Part shown: one piece after another, positions 1 to 6,697 of the stretch
Layout: every line of letters starts with the position of its first letter
How positions within the stretch are numbered: the first letter of the stretch is position 1
Assembly: GCA_030445695.1 (NCBI GenBank)
Contig: JASUTF010000014.1
Location: 1 to 23,178, forward strand
DNA length: 23,178 nt
From: Candidatus Iainarchaeum sp.
GTDB lineage: Archaea > Iainarchaeota > Iainarchaeia > JAADDC01
Direction of reading: 5' to 3'
Made by a program: the position numbers and the translations under genes
The notes under the pieces: generated by a model
Told to the model about the DNA's origin: nothing
The model's database searches: none
The model's input: only the letters and a program-made list of their open reading frames with translations

Positions 1-677
1 GGCCAGTACGTCGGGTGGAACCATTCGTAGGGGAAGACGGACTCTCGTATGTTCTTCTGAACCGTTCCGTCGGGCAGACGCCTGTGCATCTTCGGTATGG
101 GCGGGTCGATACGCACGTAGCCCACGATTTCCGGCTCAAATGGCTTTCTATCCACGAGCCGCAGGACAATGAAGCGTGAGACGGGGAGAGATCCCTTTAT
201 CTCCACGAGCTTTGCGTTGGGGCAGTCGGGGCGGACGTTGGACTCTATCAACTCGCCGGTCTCGGGGCAGGCCCAGATCGCTACCGTTTCCTTTTTGGAC
301 GCGTAGTGGTACTGTTCCAGCTCCGCGATCCGCTCAAAATCCCCTTCTTTCACGGCCTCCTCCACGCGGATTCTATAGGTGTATAGAACCTTCTGCGTCA
401 CGGGGTCTTTCTTTTCGAGCGTTACTTCTTTACTGAACGGCGGCCAGACCTTTATCCATACGTCCTCCCATTTTCTCCCCAGCTCGTATTTCCAGAGGGT
501 TGGATACAGCGTCTCGGCGGATATCTTTACCTCTTCCCCCTCTTTCAACCACTGTACGAACGAGCCGGGAATTATGAGGCGAATTTCGCCGTCTTCCGTC
601 TCCACGTCCGTGTATCCCTTCCATCTGAACGAGTAGCGTGGTACAAACCTTTTCTTCACTCTTCCAGTGATCTCCAT
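1..677 (-). CDS. Truncated archaeal protein, possibly ABC-ATPase/acetyltransferase fusion family (N-terminal 225 residues)
   Basis: This reading frame starts at an ATG at 677 and runs off the left edge of the window, so the C-terminus is missing. The ATG is preceded by a good ribosome binding site (AGGAGGA). The start lies inside the end of the upstream ASCH gene (22-bp overlap), so the two are probably translated from one mRNA. The visible part begins METGRVKK-like (MEITGRVKKRF), is rich in Trp and Tyr, and contains the segment RIAELEQYHYAS followed by a short Cys-containing stretch (WACPETGEL, later RPDCP). The EQYHY segment and general layout remind me of the N-terminal region of the archaeal COG2401 family, an ABC-type ATPase fused to an acetyltransferase-like domain. 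That is a recollection. No Walker motif is visible in the part present, so the family call is tentative while the gene itself is solid. Confidence 0.75.
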   Translation of the reverse strand, partial: MEITGRVKKRFVPRYSFRWKGYTDVETEDGEIRLIIPGSFVQWLKEGEEVKISAETLYPTLWKYELGRKWEDVWIKVWPPFSKEVTLEKKDPVTQKVLYTYRIRVEEAVKEGDFERIAELEQYHYASKKETVAIWACPETGELIESNVRPDCPNAKLVEIKGSLPVSRFIVLRLVDRKPFEPEIVGYVRIDPPIPKMHRRLPDGTVQKNIRESVFPYEWFHPTYW

Positions 678-1036
678 ATTTCTTCCTCCTTTTCGGGCGG
701 TATGGTCACCCACATCTGGGCACCCTTTGGCAGCTCTATCTCCACAGGTGCTTTAAGCTTCCTCGCGTTACGGAGCACCCAGGCGTAGAGCGTCTTCCTC
801 CCCGTTCCATAGCGTAGAATGAGCAGAGGGTCGGCATAGTGTTTTTCTATTCTGTGCGCTATTTCCTCGACGGGTAGTTCCAGCACGTCGACGATTTCCG
901 CCACTCCTATGACCTTCCCCGATGATATTATCGCCACGGGGCCCCTGTGCTTCGTGTTCGTTCTCCGTATCTCCCAGCGCTTCTTTCCCTCAACAATTAG
1001 CGATGCCCACGGTTCTCGGACAATGAGTCCCCTCAC
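656..1036 (-). CDS. ASCH domain protein (PUA-like, predicted RNA binding)
   Basis: A 126-residue protein that is essentially one ASCH domain, a PUA-related beta-barrel fold found in RNA-binding and translation-associated proteins. The diagnostic GxKxxExR motif is present near the N-terminus (G17, K19, E22, R24 in EGKKRWEIR), preceded by the typical REPWASLI segment. The length matches stand-alone archaeal ASCH proteins. The start is a GTG at 1036. A TATA-like element (TAATAAAAA on the minus strand, about 1058-1066) is centred 26-27 bp upstream, so the mRNA is probably leaderless. It is the first gene of a two-gene unit with the truncated gene downstream, which it overlaps. The exact RNA ligand cannot be deduced. 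Some ASCH proteins act on modified nucleosides, so an enzymatic role is also possible. Confidence 0.85.
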   Translation of the reverse strand: MRGLIVREPWASLIVEGKKRWEIRRTNTKHRGPVAIISSGKVIGVAEIVDVLELPVEEIAHRIEKHYADPLLILRYGTGRKTLYAWVLRNARKLKAPVEIELPKGAQMWVTIPPEKEEEIWRSLEE

Positions 1037-1105
1037 AATAAATATCTGGCTTTCGTGTTTTTATTACCCGTTCTGATTTAAACGCCCCGAACCATACATG
1101 TTAAT
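1037..1105. promoter_or_regulatory. Divergent promoter region, ASCH gene / membrane wHTH gene
   Basis: This 69-bp gap separates two divergent genes. Minus-strand TATA-like TAATAAAAA lies at about 1058-1066, 26-27 bp from the GTG at 1036. Plus-strand TTTAAA lies at about 1077-1082, about 27 bp from the GTG at 1106. Both spacings fit leaderless archaeal transcripts whose first nucleotide is the start codon. Neither start has a Shine-Dalgarno sequence. Confidence 0.6.
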
Positions 1106-1750
1106 GTGCGCCGTATGTTGCTGCTTTTGCCCCTCCTTCTCATTCCCCTTGCTTCTGCCCAGTGGCTCGTTTCTGTGAGTTCCTCCCCTTTTTCGGCTGA
1201 GTTTTTCATTGTTGCGGACTCTGATGGGTGCATCTACGTTCTTGACGGGGAGGTGCGCGGGGTCTACGAGTTCAATGGCGATTCCTTTGTTCCTGTGGGC
1301 TCGGGCAACGAGATATGTATCCACGACGCTTCCATCCTTCGATTCCAGACCACGTCCGATGTCTTTGTCCAGTTGCCCCCTTCCTTTGTTGTGGTAGAAA
1401 ATGCGACCCTTTCTGACGTCTCGTACTACGATGTAGGCAACAGGACGTTCATCCACGCTTCTCCTAACCTTTTCCCGGTTCTTGCAGCGGCTGTTTTGAT
1501 TATACTTCTTCTGCTTGTTTCTTTCCTTTGGAGAAATCGCCATAACGGGGCGGGCAAAGATATCGACGCGGAAATACTTTCCTACGTTGCAGAACACCCG
1601 GGCTGCACCCAGAAGGATATCTGCAACGCACTGGGGCTGGAAAAGTATCAGGTGAGCCGCATCCTTTCCCGGCTGGAGAAGGAAGGAAAGATCGTGCGCG
1701 TTCGCCGTGGAATCTCCAAGCGTGTGTTCCTTCCGAAGCAGTTGCAGTAG
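1106..1750 (+). CDS. Membrane-anchored winged-helix transcriptional regulator
   Basis: A 214-residue protein with an N-terminal signal peptide or signal anchor (about residues 1-18, ending ASAQ), an extracytoplasmic domain (about 19-120) with two N-glycosylation sequons (NAT, NRT), one strong transmembrane helix (about 122-142, rich in Leu/Ile), a basic stop-transfer segment (WRNRHN) and a cytoplasmic winged helix-turn-helix (about 150-214). The HTH reads DAEILSYVAEHPGCTQKDIC, then a recognition helix LEKYQVSRILSRLEKEG and a basic wing. This layout is that of archaeal membrane-associated MarR/IclR-like regulators (the COG2512 type as I recall it). GTG at 1106 is preferred because a TTTAAA box sits about 27 bp upstream; an in-frame ATG at 1115 is the alternative. 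The next two genes encode exported proteins, so it may sense the envelope and control them. That link is inferred. Confidence 0.8.
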   Translation: MRRMLLLLPLLLIPLASAQWLVSVSSSPFSAEFFIVADSDGCIYVLDGEVRGVYEFNGDSFVPVGSGNEICIHDASILRFQTTSDVFVQLPPSFVVVENATLSDVSYYDVGNRTFIHASPNLFPVLAAAVLIILLLLVSFLWRNRHNGAGKDIDAEILSYVAEHPGCTQKDICNALGLEKYQVSRILSRLEKEGKIVRVRRGISKRVFLPKQLQ

Positions 1751-1761
1751 TTGCCGCGACA

Positions 1762-1800
1762 TTTATATATAGTTGCAGCGTTTTTCCTGCGACGAGGTGA
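1762..1800 (+). promoter_or_regulatory. TATA box and ribosome binding site of the secreted protein gene
   Basis: TTTATATATA at 1762-1771 is the cleanest TATA box in the window. It predicts a start of transcription near 1792, and GAGGTGA (1794-1800) lies 5 nt before the ATG at 1806. This gene therefore appears to have a short leader with a Shine-Dalgarno sequence, unlike most of its leaderless neighbours. The strong box suggests high expression. Confidence 0.65.
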
Positions 1801-1805
1801 TGCAC

Positions 1806-3221
1806 ATGAGATGGATAGGGATATTGATTGCGGTGTTGGTTTTGCTGTCCGTGCCGGCCTATGCACAAGTAGGTGCCATGCGCACGGGCGTCCGCGCAAA
1901 AACAGGCCCCGCAGCGGTTGCTGCTCCGGGAAGTGTGCCCCGCTTTGACCGAATGACACCAGAGCAGCGCGAACAGTATCGTGAGAGAATTATGCAGATG
2001 CTTGTGAAGCAGTTCGGTGAAGAAAAGGTCAGAGAAATGCAGAGAAAGGGCATAAAGCTCGAAGATATTGTCGGCAAGGTCATGGAGAAGCGTGAGAGGG
2101 CTGCAAAGGGCTCTGTCGTCGTGTCTCAGGATCAGATCCGCAAGTTCCAGGAGATCTCCAACCGCTACAGGAAGATCGTTGAGAAGATCAGGGAGACAAA
2201 GCAGAAATACGTGAAGAGGTATCAGGAGTGGGCTCGCTACAGGAAAATGTATGAGAACGGCGAGATCGACGAGAACACATACTTTAACATTACCAAGGAC
2301 TTCATCCTGACAGCTCTTGATACCACGATCGCACGCCTTGAAGCAGCGAAGAGCCACATGGAAGACAAGGACTTGAACACGGACTTGAACACGGAGGGCA
2401 TTGAGAACGCAATTGCCCGCCTGCAGGAGATCCGTGCAGACGTTGAGGCAGCGACAACTCTCGAGGAACTGCGTGCCATTTACAAGGAGGAGGTCCTCCC
2501 CGCGATTCGCGAGTACCACGACAAGATGTTTACCCGCGCCTACGTCCTTATGACCGTCCGCGCATCCCAGAGCATTGTGGTACGCCTCGACGCAGCCGCA
2601 GCAAGGTTAACACGTTACGTTGAGCTGGCCAAAAGAAAGGGCATCTACGACGAGGAGATGGAGACACGTGTGAACGCCATCTTTGCAGATATAGAGGCGG
2701 TGAAGGCGGATCTGAACGCCCTCGAAGCGGAAGTAAAGGCGGGAGACATAGAGTCGGTCAAAGAGTACATGGAGGAGCTCAAGGGCATAAAGGAGGACGT
2801 CGTGGACATATACAAAGAGATTCGTGACCTGATTGCGGACTACAACAAGCACTTTGCAGAGCGTGTCCGCCAGCGTGTCAGAGAGGAACGTGAGGAGCAC
2901 AGGGAGGAGATGAACGCCACGGAAGAAGAAGAGCAGGAGGAAGTGAACGCCAGCACTGGCGAGGAGGAGAACGAAGAGGTTGAGCAGGAAACTGAAGTAG
3001 AGGAGAACACCACTGTGGAGACAAGCGAGGAGATAGAATCCAACACAACGGTTGAGAGCAACACCACGGCAGAGACAGGCGAGGAGACGACTACAGTTGA
3101 GCAGCCCGAAGAGGGTGGGGAAACGAACACCGGTGGTTCCACATCCACAGAAACAAATATAACAGAGGAGGAACAGAATACTAGCGTGGAGGCCAACACA
3201 TCAGTGGAGGTGAACGCATGA
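1806..3221 (+). CDS. Secreted helical protein with acidic, sequon-rich C-terminal tail
   Basis: A 471-residue protein starting at ATG 1806, chosen because GAGGTGA lies 5 nt upstream and a classical signal peptide begins there (MRW, hydrophobic core, cleavage near AYAQ, about residues 1-21). The mature part is almost wholly helical and charged (about 40-365), with regularly spaced Arg/Glu/Leu typical of helical bundles or coiled coils, and almost no cysteine. From about residue 366 the chain becomes a low-complexity Glu/Thr/Asn tail with eight N-X-S/T sequons (NAT, NAS, NTT three times, NIT, NTS twice), so it is probably heavily N-glycosylated outside the cell. No C-terminal membrane anchor or sorting signal is visible. 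The ATG of the next gene overlaps its stop (ATGA). Function is unknown. Similar sequon-rich helical surface proteins occur in several archaeal lineages. A 12-bp in-frame tandem duplication lies at 2369-2392. Confidence 0.85.
   Translation: MRWIGILIAVLVLLSVPAYAQVGAMRTGVRAKTGPAAVAAPGSVPRFDRMTPEQREQYRERIMQMLVKQFGEEKVREMQRKGIKLEDIVGKVMEKRERAAKGSVVVSQDQIRKFQEISNRYRKIVEKIRETKQKYVKRYQEWARYRKMYENGEIDENTYFNITKDFILTALDTTIARLEAAKSHMEDKDLNTDLNTEGIENAIARLQEIRADVEAATTLEELRAIYKEEVLPAIREYHDKMFTRAYVLMTVRASQSIVVRLDAAAARLTRYVELAKRKGIYDEEMETRVNAIFADIEAVKADLNALEAEVKAGDIESVKEYMEELKGIKEDVVDIYKEIRDLIADYNKHFAERVRQRVREEREEHREEMNATEEEEQEEVNASTGEEENEEVEQETEVEENTTVETSEEIESNTTVESNTTAETGEETTTVEQPEEGGETNTGGSTSTETNITEEEQNTSVEANTSVEVNA
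2369..2392 (+). repeat. 12-bp tandem duplication within the secreted protein gene
   Basis: GGACTTGAACAC occurs twice in immediate succession (2369-2380 and 2381-2392). It adds four codons and keeps the frame, giving DLNTDLNT in the protein. It looks like a recent slippage duplication in a region predicted to link two helices. Confidence 0.85.
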
Positions 3222-3472
3222 AGGGCAACGCATACCTTATCGCAGGGCTCATCATCGTTGCAGTGCTTGCAGCGCTTCTGTTTTACTACGCGGGTCAGCA
3301 GGGCCAGGTGCCACAGGTTGGTGTGAGTGAGGAAGAGATCAACAACCTTGCCACGAGCCCAGAACTTAATACGCCCGCGGACATCGTCACAGAGGAGAAC
3401 ATTCCCAACCCAGAGGAAGAGATTGTGGTGGACGAGAACGACGTGACTATGGAGCTCCCGTCGGACATCTGA
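3218..3472 (+). CDS. Small membrane-anchored acidic protein
   Basis: An 84-residue protein coupled to the preceding gene by an ATGA start-stop overlap (3218-3221). Residues 1-4 (MKGN) are followed by a single hydrophobic helix (about 5-25, AYLIAGLIIVAVLAALLFYY) and then an acidic, Pro/Asn/Glu-rich tail of about 55 residues with no recognisable domain. With the basic residue at the N-terminus and an acidic tail, the positive-inside rule predicts that the tail faces outwards. The tight coupling to the secreted sequon-rich protein suggests a partner or tether in the same envelope structure, which is inference. I do not recognise a family. Confidence 0.75.
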   Translation: MKGNAYLIAGLIIVAVLAALLFYYAGQQGQVPQVGVSEEEINNLATSPELNTPADIVTEENIPNPEEEIVVDENDVTMELPSDI

Positions 3473-3474
3473 AC

Positions 3475-3504
3475 CCTTTTATTCTTTCTCTCTATTTTCT
3501 TTCC
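3475..3504 (+). promoter_or_regulatory. Promoter of the MFS permease gene
   Basis: CTTTTATTC at about 3475-3483 is centred about 26 bp before the GTG at 3505, and no Shine-Dalgarno sequence precedes that GTG, which fits a leaderless transcript. The T-rich run just after the previous stop codon may also serve as a terminator. Confidence 0.5.
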
Positions 3505-4713
3505 GTGCACGCGGGTCACCACGTTTTCGGGCACATACCGCACATTCATTTCTTCAAGCTGCCCGAAGAGGTGGAGCACTTCTATCTTCTGGCGTTCGTC
3601 CGCTTCGTACTCACTGTTACCGGCGGTCTCTTCTTCCCCATCTTCATCTACGCTGAAACACAGAGCTTAACGCTCGTTTTCCTTTACATGCTCCTTGCGC
3701 AGGGGTTAGCGAAACTACCCATACGCCCGTTTAACCTATGGGTGCTCCGGAACCACGGCGTGGAGTGGGCCATGTTTCTGAGCATTGTCTTTGCGGGGTT
3801 GGAGTACACGCTCGCCTACTTCTTCGGAATGACCGTTCTTGCAGTGTTCTTCTACGGTTTCCTTGAGGGCATATCGGGAGCAATCTACTGGGACGCGTAT
3901 CATACGTCCTTCGGTCTTTTCGGCCGTGAGAAGGACTCTGCAGAGGAAGTGGCAGGCCTTCAAGTTGTTCAGAACTTAACGGGCATATTTCTGCCCCTTA
4001 TATCTGCCGTTTTCATTAAAATGCTTGGCTTCCACACGTTCTACGCCTTCGTTTTCATTGGCACGATACTCGCATCGCTCTACCTTCTGTCCAGGTTCGG
4101 AGAGACACATAAAGTGAATTTCACCATGCGCGATGTTATCTACGTTCCTTACCGCGCTCTGCACCTCTCCGACGGCATTCAGTGGGGATTTGCGTGGATT
4201 ATGCCCATATTTACGTATCTTGTCTTCAGCGGAAAAGTGGTCCTTTTCGGTGCGTTGAAGACGGCCATAGCTGCTGCTATGGCGGTTTTTTCATTCCTCG
4301 TTGCCCGCTATTTTGACAGAAAGAATGCGTTTGGGCTGGGACGAGTGCCCTACATCGGTAACGCTATTTTCATCCCGCTTCAGGCAATGTTCCCAACACC
4401 CATTGTCGTAACTCTTGGCGAGCTTGGCAGGAGCTTTACAAACACATTTGCTGTTGCCATCTCCGCGACCATGTACCGCATCGTCAAGCACCGCTCGCCC
4501 GCCCTTTCTGTGGGCAGGTCTTTCTTCGTATCCGCTGGCAAGAGCATCTCCTTCGCCTTTATCCTTATTCTTGCATACCTTGCGGAGAATGGTGCTTTGG
4601 CGTTAGCGCAGGTGGACGTCTGCAGAACCGGCCTGTTCCTCGTGATCCCCTTCGCCATCAGTTCATGCTTGCTCTACGGAAAAATGGAAAGAGAAGCAGA
4701 GAGCTACGCCTGA
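3505..4713 (+). CDS. MFS-type permease
   Basis: A 402-residue polytopic membrane protein with about 11-12 hydrophobic helices and short loops. The layout is that of a major facilitator: two sets of helices separated by a central charged loop near residues 195-215 (RFGETHKVNF). The N-terminus is unusually His-rich (His residues at 2, 5, 6, 10, 13 and 15), which could bind a metal or act as a cytosolic tag. Substrate cannot be inferred. The GTG start at 3505 is supported by a TATA element about 26 bp upstream; no better start exists downstream before the first helix. Its 3' end overlaps the convergent regulator gene by 10 bp (4704-4713). The family call rests on topology and general resemblance, so another 12-helix permease class is possible. 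Confidence 0.7.
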   Translation: MHAGHHVFGHIPHIHFFKLPEEVEHFYLLAFVRFVLTVTGGLFFPIFIYAETQSLTLVFLYMLLAQGLAKLPIRPFNLWVLRNHGVEWAMFLSIVFAGLEYTLAYFFGMTVLAVFFYGFLEGISGAIYWDAYHTSFGLFGREKDSAEEVAGLQVVQNLTGIFLPLISAVFIKMLGFHTFYAFVFIGTILASLYLLSRFGETHKVNFTMRDVIYVPYRALHLSDGIQWGFAWIMPIFTYLVFSGKVVLFGALKTAIAAAMAVFSFLVARYFDRKNAFGLGRVPYIGNAIFIPLQAMFPTPIVVTLGELGRSFTNTFAVAISATMYRIVKHRSPALSVGRSFFVSAGKSISFAFILILAYLAENGALALAQVDVCRTGLFLVIPFAISSCLLYGKMEREAESYA

Positions 4714-5309
4714 GATGCCTCCTTTAGCTTGTGCAGGAGCTCGGCAGGGCTCTTGATGGGGTAATCTATCTTTTCTAGGAGTTCTTCTGCGGGCTTTCCG
4801 TTGATTTCGATGCCCTGCAGTTTGCTCTTCAGTGCTTCAGCGTCCGTTACAGGGAAGTCAACGCCACGTATCTTCGTGAGTACAAGTACTGCCCAGGCAG
4901 GCCCTATTGCTTCCACGGCCTTCTGTGCCGAGGCGAGTGCTATGTTAATGTCCTCTCCCGCCTTTATTCTCCTCCATGCATCCTTTGCTATGCCGCCTGC
5001 CGTGTGTTCATTCGTTTCTATCTCCTCGCCGCGGAGCTTTGCCATGACTTCTTCCGGGTCTGCGGAGAGCATTCGCTTTACGGTCTGCTTTGTCATACCC
5101 AGAAACTCTGCGATCTCCTCTGCTGTCTTGCCTTTGTCGTGGAGCACCACTGCGTAGGACGCTGCCATGAGTGAGGGCACCCACGTCAGGTTTCTGTACT
5201 CTACGAGCTTTCTGGGGCCGCCCAGAAGCTCAAGGGACTTAATGAAAACTTTGAACGCAAGTTCGTCCACAGATTCCGACGTAACGGGCTCGTTCAGCAC
5301 GACCACCAT
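4704..5309 (-). CDS. KaiC-associated regulatory protein with HTH (near_KaiC family)
   Basis: A 201-residue protein directly downstream of a KaiC-like ATPase, with 5 bp between them and a strong ribosome binding site (AGGAGGGGGTGA) before the ATG at 5309. Residues about 35-75 (LVEYRNLTWVPSLMAASYAV) and the helix-turn-helix that follows (KTAEEIAEFLGMTKQTVKRM, about 60-80) match what I recall of the TIGR03879 near_KaiC probable regulatory domain, defined because it occurs next to KaiC homologues. A second conserved block follows (HTAGGIAKDAWRRIKAG). The C-terminal half is helical and lacks enzymatic motifs. It probably works with the ATPase as a regulator or DNA-binding partner. It is convergent with, and overlaps by 10 bp, the MFS permease gene. 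Confidence 0.85.
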   Translation of the reverse strand: MVVVLNEPVTSESVDELAFKVFIKSLELLGGPRKLVEYRNLTWVPSLMAASYAVVLHDKGKTAEEIAEFLGMTKQTVKRMLSADPEEVMAKLRGEEIETNEHTAGGIAKDAWRRIKAGEDINIALASAQKAVEAIGPAWAVLVLTKIRGVDFPVTDAEALKSKLQGIEINGKPAEELLEKIDYPIKSPAELLHKLKEASQA

Positions 5310-5314
5310 TTACA

Positions 5315-6190
5315 TCACCCCCTCCTTCTTTTTACGATCTCGGAAAGCGGAGGACCGACCTTCACGAGTCCCGTCTCTGTGATCTCCATGACGTGTGTCT
5401 TCGTGTCGTGTCCGCAGAGGCGCATCCCATCGATCCTTATTGTTCTCAGAACGTCGCCGATGGGCACACCGAACGCCTCCTCTTCCCACGGCTTCGTTAT
5501 GAGCTTCTTGTGAAGGACTACGGTTCCGTCGACGATGTGTGCCACCGCGTAGCCGCCCGCTGCCTCTGCACTTTCCTCTTCCTGCGTTGAACGCTTCTGG
5601 GAGATGAATATGCCTGTCTGCCCCCACTTCTTCAGGAAGTTGAAGATCCTGCGGACCACGTGGCGTGCCATCATCTCCTTGGACTCGAAGAGGCCGGTTA
5701 TGGAGTCGATGACCACGGATTTCGTGTCAAAGGAGCGTATGGCGTATGCTATCGTGTCCAGGAGGACGTCCACATCCTCCCGTAGCCGCGTGTTGGAAGC
5801 CGCGTCGATGAGAACGATGTTGTCCTCTACATTGCCCCACTCTATTCCCATGGCCGCCGCTCGCTGCATGAGACCCTGCGTTACGAAGGGTGCGGGGCTC
5901 TCCACAGTGACGAATATGACTGGGTATCCAAGGGCTGCCTGCTTTACCGTGAACTGTTCAGCGATGAGCGACTTGCCCGTGTCTGGGACGCCCGTGATGT
6001 TTATCACAGCACGGGACGGAATTCCGCCAAGGGGAACTCTAACGGGTTTACCATTCTCTATTCTCGTCGTGAAGAACAGATCGTCCAGTCCCTCTACGCC
6101 CGTGGGTATGCCGAAGAGCTTCGGTGTTTTCTTGGCTGCTTCCCCAGCAGTCATTATCGCGCCGCTCTCTATCTCCCTCCAGTTGTCCAT
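5315..6190 (-). CDS. KaiC-like RecA-family ATPase (single domain)
   Basis: A 291-residue single-domain KaiC homologue. The Walker A motif is GVPDTGKS (residues 67-74), the Walker B-like strand is SVVIDSITG (near 150-160), and the LFGIPTGVEGLDDLFF segment (25-40) is typical of KaiC domains. These archaeal single-domain KaiCs are ATPases or kinases of unclear role, not proven clock proteins, and often sit beside an HTH partner, as here. ATG 6190 is chosen over an upstream in-frame ATG at 6337 because GGGGGTGGT precedes it, a TATA box lies about 46 bp upstream, and the longer form would overlap the 69-aa gene. The partner regulator follows after 5 bp, so the two form an operon. Confidence 0.88.
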   Translation of the reverse strand: MDNWREIESGAIMTAGEAAKKTPKLFGIPTGVEGLDDLFFTTRIENGKPVRVPLGGIPSRAVINITGVPDTGKSLIAEQFTVKQAALGYPVIFVTVESPAPFVTQGLMQRAAAMGIEWGNVEDNIVLIDAASNTRLREDVDVLLDTIAYAIRSFDTKSVVIDSITGLFESKEMMARHVVRRIFNFLKKWGQTGIFISQKRSTQEEESAEAAGGYAVAHIVDGTVVLHKKLITKPWEEEAFGVPIGDVLRTIRIDGMRLCGHDTKTHVMEITETGLVKVGPPLSEIVKRRRG

Positions 6191-6320
6191 GTTACCACCC
6201 CCGTCCGCCACTATTATGTAGAACGCAAGAGTTTTTATTGGAATATCCAAAATAATTAGGTTTGGGCCGATGATTGTTTTACCCCTGCTGAGCGGTGATG
6301 ACGTGGTCCTCCATGAGGCC
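6191..6320 (-). promoter_or_regulatory. Promoter and leader of the KaiC-like operon
   Basis: This 130-bp gap contains CAATAAAAAC (minus strand, 6231-6240), which predicts transcription starting near 6210. That gives a leader of about 20 nt containing GGGGGTGGT before the ATG at 6190. The remainder is AT-rich (for example AATAATTAGG at 6251-6260 on the plus strand) without recognisable structure. Confidence 0.55.
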
Positions 6321-6530
6321 CTATAACGGTCTTCCAATTCGCCCGAGCTTCAGGTCCTTTACATTCTCCTCACAATCGCGTGCCATAGCTGCCAGGTGCT
6401 TCAGAACGAATATGGCGACTTCCCTACGAATCTTCTCCTCGTAGTTCCTCTCCGCGATGTGCACGTACTTCTTGGCAAGTTTTCTTTCGAAGTCCTCCAC
6501 TTCCTCCAGAGGGCCCTTGAATATGTTCAT
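6321..6530 (-). CDS. Small charged helical protein, 69 aa
   Basis: ATG at 6530 overlaps the stop of the upstream 56-aa ORF (ATGA) and is preceded by GGGGTG at a 6-nt spacing, so translation is probably coupled. The protein (MNIFKGPLEEVEDFERKLAK and onwards) is highly charged and predicted to be mostly helical, with a conserved-looking stretch YEEKIRREVAIFVLKHLAAM and a basic tail (KLGRIGRPL). The longer reading frame back to 6602 is rejected because it would run through the 56-aa ORF. I do not recognise a family. Small size, charge and position after DUF72 suggest an accessory or nucleic-acid-associated role, but this is weak. Confidence 0.6.
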   Translation of the reverse strand: MNIFKGPLEEVEDFERKLAKKYVHIAERNYEEKIRREVAIFVLKHLAAMARDCEENVKDLKLGRIGRPL

Positions 6531-6697
6531 TCCCCGCACCCCATTTCCCTTTTCAAGTATTCTCTGAACTGCTCCATGATTTCCGCTGCCTTTGCCAGCC
6601 ACTTCTTGCGTATTCTCTCCCTTCTCCTTTCGAATGACTTCTTGACGTATCTGTGCCCCTTCTCCCCCATTCTTTCCAGTTTTTTATCAACGTCCAT
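6527..6697 (-). CDS. Small basic helical protein, 56 aa
   Basis: A short open frame between the DUF72 gene and the 69-aa gene. The ATG at 6697 lies inside the last codons of the DUF72 gene (11-bp overlap), and AGGGGATG is available upstream as a ribosome binding site. The product is almost entirely Lys/Arg/Glu with long helical propensity (for example SFERRRERIRKKWLAKAAEI). It ends ATGA into the next gene. The overlapping start-stop arrangement at both ends argues that it is a real coding gene. No family is recognised; it might bind RNA or pair with the 69-aa product as a helical complex. Confidence 0.55.
   Translation of the reverse strand: MDVDKKLERMGEKGHRYVKKSFERRRERIRKKWLAKAAEIMEQFREYLKREMGCGE

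Noticed and set aside
1500-2519. 339-aa minus-strand ORF across the membrane regulator and the secreted protein gene
   Set aside because: It is antisense to two well-supported plus-strand genes, with a Cys/His/Leu-rich shadow composition.
6191-6337. 49-residue N-terminal extension of the KaiC-like protein
   Set aside because: It would overlap the 69-aa gene and cross the promoter-like CAATAAAAAC. ATG 6190 has the ribosome binding site.
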